Source: Lachnospiraceae bacterium
GTDB lineage: Bacteria; Bacillota; Clostridia; Lachnospirales; Lachnospiraceae
Assembly (NCBI GenBank): GCA_009774245.1
Contig: VSNM01000015.1
Span: 1-64,000 of the forward strand
Direction of reading: 5' to 3'
Length of the DNA stretch: 64,000 bases
How positions within the stretch are numbered: position 1 is the first letter of the stretch; each line of letters opens with the position of its first letter. Below are positions 34,028 through 41,194 of this stretch, piece by piece. The notes beneath the pieces are model-generated. The model saw only the letters and a program-made list of their open reading frames with translations, did not search any database and was not told the origin of the DNA. Both the position numbers and the translations under genes were made by a program.

Positions 34028-35005
34028 CTAACCTAACCTTCTCAATATTGTCTCCGCGATCTGCGTCTCCAACAGTCCTGCATGCTCCCAGACATAGTTC
34101 TCGTCCCCAATCTCATAGTGACAGTCCTGCATGCCAAGTCTCGTAAGCTGCCTGCCACAGCCTCTGTCCGTCATGTACTCACTGACAGCGCTGCCAAGAC
34201 CGCCGATAATGCTGTGCTCCTCCACCGTAAAGAGCTGTCCGTTTTGGCAGTACGTGTCGAGCAGTTCATCGAGAATGGCGGTGTCAAGCGGCTTGAGCGT
34301 GTGCATATTGACCACCGCAGTCTCAATTCCCTTTCCGCGCAGCAGCTCTGCTGCCATGAGCGCCTTGTGCACCATTCTTCCCGTGGCGATGACCACGGCG
34401 TCCTTTCCCTGTCTGAGTCTGACTGCCTTTCCCACAGCAAACGCATAGTCCTCATGATACACTGCAGGGCAGCCGCCGTCGCCGCACAATCTGATATAGA
34501 CAGGTCCCCTGATCTCCGCCGCAGCATTGCACGCCTTCACCGCCTCCAGGCTGTCAGCCGGCGACAGTACTGTCATACCGGGCAGACATCTTGTGAACGC
34601 CAGATCTTCCGTCGCCCAGTGTGATTTTCCCAGTATTCCCATCGTATACCCTGCGCTGTACCCCACCAGCTTCACATTGCTGCCCAATACCGAGAGATTG
34701 TGCCTGACCTGCTCCATGGCGCGCGCCACGGCAAACGCGGCATAGGAGCCCGCGTACACAATGTTGCCCTCAATCGCAAGACCTGCCGCCACGCTGAGCA
34801 TACTCTGTTCCTGGATGCCGACATTGACCGTCCGCTCCGGGTACAGACGCGCAAACCGCCCCATACCGCAGTATCCGCACAGGTCGGCGGTCACGGCGAA
34901 GAGATTCGTATACTTTCCTGCAAGCTCGGGCAGCGCAACTCCAAAAAGGGCCTTGTTCTGCCCCATCTTTGACAGGGCGCTAATCTGTTTTTTGTCAATC
35001 CGCAT
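34028..35005 (-). CDS. Transketolase, C-terminal subunit
   Basis: A 325-aa subunit with the pyrimidine-binding domain (YAGSYAAFAVARAMEQVR, WATEDLAFTRCLPGM) and the C-terminal domain (VEEHSIIGGLGSAVSEYM). With the N-terminal subunit it forms a split TPP-dependent transketolase. ATG 35005 has AAGGAG six bases upstream and overlaps the partner's stop by 11 bases; longer frames extend into the partner. In this cluster it probably supplies a two-carbon-modified sugar or keto unit, not pentose-phosphate flux. Confidence 0.93.
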   Translation of the reverse strand: MRIDKKQISALSKMGQNKALFGVALPELAGKYTNLFAVTADLCGYCGMGRFARLYPERTVNVGIQEQSMLSVAAGLAIEGNIVYAGSYAAFAVARAMEQVRHNLSVLGSNVKLVGYSAGYTMGILGKSHWATEDLAFTRCLPGMTVLSPADSLEAVKACNAAAEIRGPVYIRLCGDGGCPAVYHEDYAFAVGKAVRLRQGKDAVVIATGRMVHKALMAAELLRGKGIETAVVNMHTLKPLDTAILDELLDTYCQNGQLFTVEEHSIIGGLGSAVSEYMTDRGCGRQLTRLGMQDCHYEIGDENYVWEHAGLLETQIAETILRRLG

Positions 35006-35900
35006 CTGTATCTCCTTCATTTGTCCTATCATTTCTTCCGTCATATGTCCCTTCATCTGTCCCGCCCGGTTCTGCCAGTTCCAGCAGCGCCCTTTCATAC
35101 AATGCATCTGTCAAAACGCCCCTGTGCCACTCCGCCGAATTTTCCGCAAAGGACAGCCCCTTTCCCTTGACGGTGTTGGCAATAATCACATAGGGCTTTC
35201 CGGGCATTCTGTCCTGAAATGCATCGAGCAGCTCTCCCACATCATTTCCGTCCGCTGTCTCACGACACTGCCATCCAAAGGCTTCAAGCTTTTCCCGCAG
35301 GTCGCCGAGTGCCATGATTTCCTCTGTGTCTCCATCGCTCGACAGATGATTTCTGTCAATGACTGCGACCAGATTGTCAAGCCGGTAGTGCGCGGCGCAC
35401 AGAAACGCCTCCCACATGGAGCCCTCGTTCAGCTCCCCGTCGCCCATAACCGTATAGACGCTGTGTTCCCTGCCCGTCCGCTTCGCCGCCAGCGCCATGC
35501 CGACCGCGACAGGCAGCGCCATGCCCAGACTGCAGCAGGAGTATTCCAGACCAAGATCAGGATTCCTGGGATGCCCTGCCAGTTTCCCGCCATTTTGCAT
35601 ATAGGTGTACAAGTCCTGCGGCGCGATCAACCCTGCCTCCGCCATCGCGGCATACTCCGCAAGCCTTCCGTGCTCCTTGCCCGCTATCATCCTGTCCCGT
35701 CCGTCCCACGCGGGATGTTGTCTGTCAAACCGCATGACATCATTATATAAAACGGTATAAATCTCCACGCAGGACAGGCTCCCTCCTAAATGGGAACCTT
35801 TATATCCGGCAGAGTGCGCCAGCTCAACCACCTTCCTGCGCACTCTGCGGGCAGTCTGCGCCAATCCGCGCACCCTTTTCTCATCCTTATCTTTATCCAC
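34995..35900 (-). CDS. Transketolase, N-terminal (TPP-binding) subunit
   Basis: A 301-aa subunit with the TPP motif GDGELNEGSMWEA...NLVAVIDRN and an N-terminal HSAGYKGSHLGGSLSCVEIY block in which the first catalytic His is present. It overlaps the SDR stop by 8 bases and the C-terminal subunit by 11, so all three are translationally coupled. Split transketolases are common in Clostridia and often found in specialised sugar or natural-product clusters. Confidence 0.95.
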   Translation of the reverse strand: MDKDKDEKRVRGLAQTARRVRRKVVELAHSAGYKGSHLGGSLSCVEIYTVLYNDVMRFDRQHPAWDGRDRMIAGKEHGRLAEYAAMAEAGLIAPQDLYTYMQNGGKLAGHPRNPDLGLEYSCCSLGMALPVAVGMALAAKRTGREHSVYTVMGDGELNEGSMWEAFLCAAHYRLDNLVAVIDRNHLSSDGDTEEIMALGDLREKLEAFGWQCRETADGNDVGELLDAFQDRMPGKPYVIIANTVKGKGLSFAENSAEWHRGVLTDALYERALLELAEPGGTDEGTYDGRNDRTNEGDTDAD

Positions 35901-36639
35901 GAAACCTTCCCCCGTCTATTCTCAAAATCTGACCGCTCACAAACGAAGCACGCTCGCTTGCCAGGAACACCACGCCCTCCGCGATCTCCATCGGCTCCGC
36001 CTTCCGCTGTATGTTCATCGAGGGCATGACATTCTCCGCGATTTCCGCCTCATACGCGCGGTTCATGTCTGTGTCCGTGACTCCGGGCGCTACGGCATTG
36101 ACGCGGATGTGATACGGCGCCAGCTCCCTTGAGATCGTCTGCGTCGCCCAGTTCATCAGCGCCTTTGTCCCCGCATAGGCGAAATTGCCGACATTGTGCT
36201 CAAAACCGCTCGCCGAGGTGATGTTGATGATGACTCCGCCTTTTTGCAGTATCATTTTCCGGGATACCATCTGTATGATCTGCAGCTGCGAAAAGCAATT
36301 CACCTGAAACAGCCTGTCCAGCTCGCTGCGCGAGGTCGTCAGAAAGGAGCCGTGCGCATTGACCGACGCATCATTGATCAGGATGTCAATCGGACGTTTC
36401 TCCGCAAAAATCTGATGCAATGCCTCCCTGATGCTCTCCGCGTGCTCCATGTCCGCGGTGACCACCCTGATTCGGACACCGTGCGCCGATTCGAGAGCCC
36501 CCGCCTGATCAAGAAACCACTCATCCGGTCTGCGCACCAGACACCATAGATTGGCACGATTCTGCGCGAAAAGCTGCAGTATCGCATTGCCGATACCGCG
36601 CGTCGCCCCTGTCAGTATCACATTTTTTCCTCTCAGCAC
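35893..36639 (-). CDS. SDR-family NAD(P)-dependent oxidoreductase
   Basis: A 248-aa short-chain dehydrogenase of the FabG type. Nucleotide-binding TGATRGIG at residues 11-18, NDAS in place of NNAG, catalytic Ser in NITSASGF, YAGTK carrying Tyr and Lys, and PG at VAPGVTDTDM. It ends GQILRIDGGRFRG as in FabG. Placed between the GNAT-like and transketolase genes, it probably reduces or oxidises a keto/hydroxy group on the cluster's acyl or sugar unit. Confidence 0.93.
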   Translation of the reverse strand: MLRGKNVILTGATRGIGNAILQLFAQNRANLWCLVRRPDEWFLDQAGALESAHGVRIRVVTADMEHAESIREALHQIFAEKRPIDILINDASVNAHGSFLTTSRSELDRLFQVNCFSQLQIIQMVSRKMILQKGGVIINITSASGFEHNVGNFAYAGTKALMNWATQTISRELAPYHIRVNAVAPGVTDTDMNRAYEAEIAENVMPSMNIQRKAEPMEIAEGVVFLASERASFVSGQILRIDGGRFRG

Positions 36640-36642
36640 TTC

Positions 36643-37509
36643 TCATTCTCCTAATATCCACTCATCTTTGAGATGTCCCGTCCAGACGCTGCCTATGCGC
36701 TCATGGTATTGAATGGAATCCGTATTCTCCCGCTCCACCCAGGAGCACATCCAGATATTGTTCTCCTGTACATACTGCAGCGCATGGTACAGAAACACCA
36801 CAGCCATGCCATACCGTTTCTTGTACGCTTCCTGCACGCCTACCCAGCCGTAAGCCTTCTGCCCGTCAACGATCAGATGCCTTGCCGCGGCAATGTGTCC
36901 AGCGCTGTCCGTGATACAGCACAGCCGCCCCGCACAGGCCTCCTCCAGCAGTTCATCCCTCGTAAAGTACGGTATCTGATAATACGGAATCTCCCTGATC
37001 TGTGCGCGGAAAGCAAGCACATCAGACAACTGCTGCCCACTGACGCACTGATATACAAAGCCTTCCTGATCAAATAGCTTTTGGATTCCTCTCATTGAGC
37101 GCTCCAACGTCCCGTAGATCTTCTCCGGCTGCTCAAGCACCGCATGGCGCGAGACAGACTTCCTCTCAAACCCGCTTTTTCGCAATGACTGTTCTGCATA
37201 CCGAAACAGCCTGTTCTTCGCATTTTCCTTGTAGATGTGCTGCAGCAGTATCGGTTTATCCTTTTTTCCAATGGCAAAGTCCGATGCATCCGCATGTTCC
37301 GCAAGGTAATAATACGCCTGATAGTACCGCTCCTCATCCAGATAAAATATCAAACCTTGCCCGATTTCTTCATAATACATTCGTTTCAGGCGTACATAGC
37401 GCTCCAACGCCTTCGGAAACATATAGTTGTTCGTTCCCAGCCTGCCAAGCCCTGCCTTGCATCTGTTGATGATGCCGTAATAATCCTCCATACTCTCCAC
37501 AGTCTGCAT
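36643..37509 (-). CDS. GNAT-like acyltransferase of the surface cluster
   Basis: A 288-aa protein. The N-terminal ~140 residues look like an unrelated or duplicated GNAT-like lobe; the C-terminal half has the GNAT pattern VSGQQLSDVLAFRAQI, CCITDSAGHIAAARHLIV, and YGMAVVFLYHALQYVQEN with the acyl-CoA-binding helix. It is 3 bases upstream of the SDR gene and 3 bases after the carrier protein gene. It might transfer an acyl group to an aminoacyl-carrier intermediate. Family assignment is moderate. Confidence 0.62.
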   Translation of the reverse strand: MQTVESMEDYYGIINRCKAGLGRLGTNNYMFPKALERYVRLKRMYYEEIGQGLIFYLDEERYYQAYYYLAEHADASDFAIGKKDKPILLQHIYKENAKNRLFRYAEQSLRKSGFERKSVSRHAVLEQPEKIYGTLERSMRGIQKLFDQEGFVYQCVSGQQLSDVLAFRAQIREIPYYQIPYFTRDELLEEACAGRLCCITDSAGHIAAARHLIVDGQKAYGWVGVQEAYKKRYGMAVVFLYHALQYVQENNIWMCSWVERENTDSIQYHERIGSVWTGHLKDEWILGE

Positions 37510-37512
37510 ACG

Positions 37513-37752
37513 TCACTCGTCCTCTAACAGGGATGCCACCAGAGTTTCAACCGTTTCCAGCGAATTAAAATTCTCGGGGACGATCGCCTCCACAGGAATG
37601 TCAATATCAAACGCCTCATTTAACTCCGCCACGATCTGTATCACATCAAAGGAGTCAAGGCTGCCGCTGTCCACCCAGTCTGACTGCCCCGCAAAATCAA
37701 ATCCCGGCTTTACCTCCTGCAGTACCTTTAATACTTCTTGTGTTATTTCCAT
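37513..37752 (-). CDS. Acyl/peptidyl carrier protein 1
   Basis: A 79-aa carrier with the phosphopantetheine Ser in SGSLDSFDVIQIV (~residue 39) and acidic helices. ATG 37752 (MEITQEVL) follows AAGGGAAAAG. It sits 45 bases after the amino-acid adenylation gene, the same pairing as DltA/DltC, so it is the likely acceptor of that enzyme. Confidence 0.93.
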   Translation of the reverse strand: MEITQEVLKVLQEVKPGFDFAGQSDWVDSGSLDSFDVIQIVAELNEAFDIDIPVEAIVPENFNSLETVETLVASLLEDE

Positions 37753-37797
37753 TCTTCTTTTCCCTTTCATCTATCTATGCTCTATCTATGCTATGGC

Positions 37798-39306
37798 CTA
37801 TGACAACATATTTTTTAACAGAATCCTGTCAATCTTACCGTTTGCATTTAATGGCATTTTCTCGACTCTGACCACTCTGTCGGGAAGCATATACTGGGGA
37901 ATCAGATCCTTGAGCTTCTCCGTCAGCGCGCTCAGCGTCACATCCTCCTCCAGGAAAACCACAATCCGGTTCTTCACATCATCATACAGACAGCAGCTCA
38001 TGGAAATTCCCTCGATCGACGATATGGCCGTCTCAATCTCGCCCAGCTCAATCCGGTGTCCCCTGTGCTTGATCTGGAAATCCTTTCTCCCCACATACAA
38101 GATCTCTCCCAATTCGTTTGTCCTCACCAGATCACCTGTCCTGTATATGAGCTCTGTATAATAGGGGTTGAGCGGATTCTGAACAAACGCTTCCCGTGTT
38201 TTCTCAGGGTTGTGATAATAACCCTTTGCCAGAGAGGTTCCCCTGACGCACAGCTCCCCGATCTCACCGTTTTCCGCCTGCTGGTCGTCCCCGTTCAGAA
38301 TCAGGATGTCCGTGTTTGGCAGGGTCCTTCCGATCGGGAGCGGTTCCTCATCCGCAAACTCCCTGTCGACAATGTAATATGTACAGTCAACCGTGATCTC
38401 CGTCGGTCCATACAGATTTGCGTACACAGCATCGGGAATATGCTGCCTCCACACATTCAGATGCTTATTGGGCATTACTTCCCCCGCAAACAGTATCCTT
38501 TTGAGTTTTCCGTTTAAGTCCATCTTATCCAGTGCTTTCAGCTTTGACAGCAGTATCATTGCCGACGGCACCCAGAAAATCGTATTGATCTGATTCCGGT
38601 CCAGATACTCCAGCAGCCGAATCGGCCACGAAAATAATGTGTGCGGTATCAGATACAACGCCGCCCCAGTCTTGACAGTCGTATAGATGTCGAGCACAGA
38701 GTTGTCAAAATAAAACGGCGCCTGGTTTCCAAATACCGTATGTTCATCGATGGAAAAGCATTCCTCCACCCAGTCTATATAATCGATCACCGACTGATGA
38801 CATATCGTCACGCCCTTGGGAATCCCTGTCGAACCGGATGTAAACAGGACATATAGCAGGTCGGTATCGCAGCTTTTGCTCCGCTGCGCATACACGGCCG
38901 TCTCGTCACAGGCTGTCCGCATGATATCCTCGATAAACAAAAGCTTTGCGTCCCCTATATCGAGTTTTCCTTTTTCCCACAGTTCTTTCTCCGTGATCAC
39001 TGCTGCCGGTTCGAGCGTTTCCAGAATCTTGTCAACGCGCATGGCAGGCATCTCTGCGTCAATCGGAGAATAGAAATTCCCACTGTACGCCGCGCCGAGA
39101 AATACCGTCAGCTCATCCACACTCTTGTTCATATATACAGCCACGGGCTTTCTGAACATATCTTCACGAACCAGCACTGTCGCTGTCTGCAACGCCTGAT
39201 TCCTGATCTCCGCGAATGTCATACGCTTGTTTTCATCGACGAAGCCTGTCTTTTGCGGATAGCGTTCCGCCGTTTGATCAAGCCAGTATGTCACATTGGT
39301 CTGCAT
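37798..39306 (-). CDS. Amino-acid adenylation enzyme (DltA-like)
   Basis: A 502-aa stand-alone adenylation domain. Core motifs: A3 LLYVLFTSGSTGIPKGV, A4 region FYFDNSVLDIYTTV (very like the FDLSVMDIYP of DltA), A5 NLYGPTEITVDCTYY, A7 YRTGDLVRTNE, A8 GRKDFQIKHRGHRIELGEIE and A10 NGKIDRILLK. It would activate an amino acid, likely small, and load carrier protein 1. ATG 39306 overlaps the SH3 gene's stop by 16 bases; the 39405 extension is its shadow. First enzyme of the cluster. Confidence 0.95.
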   Translation of the reverse strand: MQTNVTYWLDQTAERYPQKTGFVDENKRMTFAEIRNQALQTATVLVREDMFRKPVAVYMNKSVDELTVFLGAAYSGNFYSPIDAEMPAMRVDKILETLEPAAVITEKELWEKGKLDIGDAKLLFIEDIMRTACDETAVYAQRSKSCDTDLLYVLFTSGSTGIPKGVTICHQSVIDYIDWVEECFSIDEHTVFGNQAPFYFDNSVLDIYTTVKTGAALYLIPHTLFSWPIRLLEYLDRNQINTIFWVPSAMILLSKLKALDKMDLNGKLKRILFAGEVMPNKHLNVWRQHIPDAVYANLYGPTEITVDCTYYIVDREFADEEPLPIGRTLPNTDILILNGDDQQAENGEIGELCVRGTSLAKGYYHNPEKTREAFVQNPLNPYYTELIYRTGDLVRTNELGEILYVGRKDFQIKHRGHRIELGEIETAISSIEGISMSCCLYDDVKNRIVVFLEEDVTLSALTEKLKDLIPQYMLPDRVVRVEKMPLNANGKIDRILLKNMLS

Positions 39307-39815
39307 CCGTCCGCTCCCCCTTTTTCTTTTCTGCTTTTTCTGATCAGCGCATAGACGCCAAGCGCCGCGATTGCGGCCGCCATCAGCACAATGACCATGC
39401 GCCATATTCTATCCTGCTGTTTTTTATTCTCATGCTGCTGCACCTGCGCGAAGCCGCCCTGAAAATCCTGTTCCACCGCCGCAAATTCCTGTCCCAGCTC
39501 CTCCTTGTCGGCATAGGATATCAGCCTTTCCTTCTCGAGATATCCCTCTGCATCCCGATACTGAACCTGATACCAGCCTGTGTCTGTATCCCCGATGACC
39601 AGCAGCGGTGTGTCCTGCGCCACCTCCAGAACGGTCCTGGCATTTTCATCCGGAGATTCCCTGATCTCTGCGCGCTCCGCCGTTTTCATGACAACGACCG
39701 CATTCTCTGACGCCCTCGCCGTGAGTATTCTAACACCAGTCAGTCCGCACAGGAATATGGCCAGAATGCAGATGCCGCACAATGTCACTACGCGTCTTAT
39801 CTTTAAATTGGACAT
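39291..39815 (-). CDS. Exported SH3-like protein with two membrane segments
   Basis: A 174-aa protein. TM1 at residues ~8-33; an external SH3_3-type domain (~40-100: VVMKTAERAEIRESPDENARTV, then DTGWYQVQYRDAEGYLEKERL); a coiled helix; TM2 at ~140-160; and a basic tail. SH3b domains bind cell-wall peptides. It heads the surface-acylation cluster and overlaps the adenylation gene by 16 bases, so it probably belongs to the same operon and may anchor the machinery near the wall. Confidence 0.82.
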   Translation of the reverse strand: MSNLKIRRVVTLCGICILAIFLCGLTGVRILTARASENAVVVMKTAERAEIRESPDENARTVLEVAQDTPLLVIGDTDTGWYQVQYRDAEGYLEKERLISYADKEELGQEFAAVEQDFQGGFAQVQQHENKKQQDRIWRMVIVLMAAAIAALGVYALIRKSRKEKGGADGCRPM

Positions 39816-39876
39816 GATGATTTCTCCAAAAGGCAGAAACAGACTGCCGCTGTTTCTGCCTCATAAGGTCTCCTTG

Positions 39877-40581
39877 TTATTTTGCTACAAGGGCGTAAGT
39901 GCCAAGTCCTGCAGCCACCTCAAACGTCACTGTCTGGGGATTCGTGTCCAGATCGTCAAAGATGGAAATAATTCCGCCGGGCTGTACACATACTATGGAA
40001 TAGGTCTTGGTCGTGTCCGCGGACTTTGGCAGTCCTGCAACCATATTGACGCTGCCGTCGGACAGTGTGATCAATCTGCCGCCCTGCTTCGCGCCGAGCT
40101 GTATGTTCAGCGTCGTTACCACTGTGCCGCCAAGCGCTGACGCTGCTGCGTTCACGCAGTCCATCGCCTTGTTGCTCTTGACCGGATCTGTATCAAAGAG
40201 CATAACGTAGGGCTTCTGTCCGCTTCCCAGTCCGAGCCGCGCGACTACATCATTCAGGGATGTCGTGACAGCGATTCCCTGGACGCTCTTTGCGGCATAT
40301 GCTCCCGCTATGCTTGTCCGCACACTTGTCCCAGCGATGCTGATGACTGCATCTGCCGTCCTGACATCCTCTGTGTGAACGACCGGCGCGCTGCTCGTGT
40401 CAGACGAGCTGGAGCTTGAGCTGGAATTTGAGCTGGAGCTTGTCGTCGTGCTCTGGCTTGGGCCCGCGTCTGTTCCCGAGCCGCCGGAACCATCCGCCGC
40501 GCACACCATGAATGATGACGACATCGTCATTGCCGCCGCCAGTAAAACTGCTAAGATTTTTTTCGAGCTTCTTGTTTTCAT
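39877..40581 (-). CDS. Secreted protein with Ser-rich linker
   Basis: A 234-aa protein with a Sec signal peptide (MKTRSSKKILAVLLAAAMTM, cleavage near VCAAD), a Gly/Ser-rich low-complexity linker (~30-62) and a ~165-residue domain. The domain has pairs such as GIAVTTSLNDVVARLGL and a final FEVAAGLGTYALVAK resembling surface-adhesion modules common in Lachnospiraceae. ATG 40581 has an ideal AGAAGGAGG; the longer frame has none. Function is unknown; its place beside the cluster suggests an envelope role. Confidence 0.75.
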   Translation of the reverse strand: MKTRSSKKILAVLLAAAMTMSSSFMVCAADGSGGSGTDAGPSQSTTTSSSSNSSSSSSSSDTSSAPVVHTEDVRTADAVISIAGTSVRTSIAGAYAAKSVQGIAVTTSLNDVVARLGLGSGQKPYVMLFDTDPVKSNKAMDCVNAAASALGGTVVTTLNIQLGAKQGGRLITLSDGSVNMVAGLPKSADTTKTYSIVCVQPGGIISIFDDLDTNPQTVTFEVAAGLGTYALVAK

Positions 40582-40626
40582 TAGAAAAACCTCCTTCTGA
40601 AACTTTTTTCGATCATACAAACACCA

Positions 40627-40748
40627 TATGTATGAATAACCAAGACATAAAGTTATTCTAGGAGGAATTAACATATACTCGGATATTCATACATACTATG
40701 CATTATACTCACATATTTACACATAGTCAACTATTTTTTTCATACATA
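40627..40748. promoter_or_regulatory. Repeated 12-mers in the divergent XRE / secreted-protein promoter region
   Basis: TATTCATACATA occurs at 40684-40695, in reverse complement at 40627-40638, and as TTTTCATACATA at 40737-40748. The starts are 57 and 53 bases apart. The gap between the divergent secreted-protein gene and the XRE-type gene is AT-rich and holds nothing else recognised. The repeats are candidate operators for the XRE regulator. Confidence 0.5.
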
Positions 40749-40825
40749 AAATAAAACGTAACATAAAATTAAACTGTGAGTTAAATAAACTGCCAGCTAA
40801 ATTTAGTTAAAAAGGAGAAAAAATA

Positions 40826-41050
40826 TTGATAAGCTACAGTCCATTATTTGAAACCATGAAAAAGAAGAATGTTTCCTCATACAGACTTGAAAAAATGGGA
40901 TTTTCGCGGGCCACCTACTACTCAATCCGCAAGGGAAACAGCGTATCCACCAACACGATCGACCTGTTGTGCAAGCTCTTAGAGTGCAACGTCGCAGATG
41001 TCATAACCTATATTGACGATGATGCAGAATCATTAAATGAAATCGAGTAG
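40826..41050 (+). CDS. XRE-type HTH regulator (Cro/C1)
   Basis: A 74-aa single-domain DNA-binding protein: MISYSPLFETMKKKNV then SSYRLEKMGFSRATYYSIRKG (HTH) and TNTIDLLCKLLECNVADVI. It starts with TTG at 40826, with AAAGGAG at an eight-base distance. Its final codons (ATC GAG TAG) lie inside the first hairpin of repeat copy B, so the repeat supplies the stop codon. It is divergent from the secreted-protein gene and probably regulates one or both. Confidence 0.9.
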   Translation: MISYSPLFETMKKKNVSSYRLEKMGFSRATYYSIRKGNSVSTNTIDLLCKLLECNVADVITYIDDDAESLNEIE

Positions 41051-41131
41051 GGGAATGCCCTTCTCTCCTACTCGCCGCGCGCCCCATGCGCCGCCTTAGT
41101 GGCATACTTCCTCTGCAGGGGGCTGCGCATA
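41044..41131 (+). repeat. Gene-end hairpin repeat, copy B
   Basis: H1 41044-41074 (CGAGTAGGGGA, loop ATGCCCTTC, TCTCCTACTCG) and H2 about 41077-41128 (GCCCCATGC / GCAGGGGGC arms, inner GCCGCCTTAGTGGC, conserved ACTTCCTCTGCA, end GCTGCGCATAAA). The third hairpin is the DUF5722 terminator at 41132-41176. It overlaps the XRE stop codon. Confidence 0.8.
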
Positions 41132-41176
41132 AAAAAATCCAAAAGGAGCCTATATCTGCTTCCTTTTGGATTTTTT
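41132..41176 (-). terminator. Intrinsic terminator of DUF5722 gene 2 (H3 of repeat B)
   Basis: AAAAAATCCAAAAGGA - 13-base loop - TCCTTTTGGATTTTTT, a perfect 16-bp stem ending in a T-run on either strand; 18 bases beyond the DUF5722 stop. Confidence 0.9.
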
Positions 41177-41194
41177 CATTATGATATAAAACAG

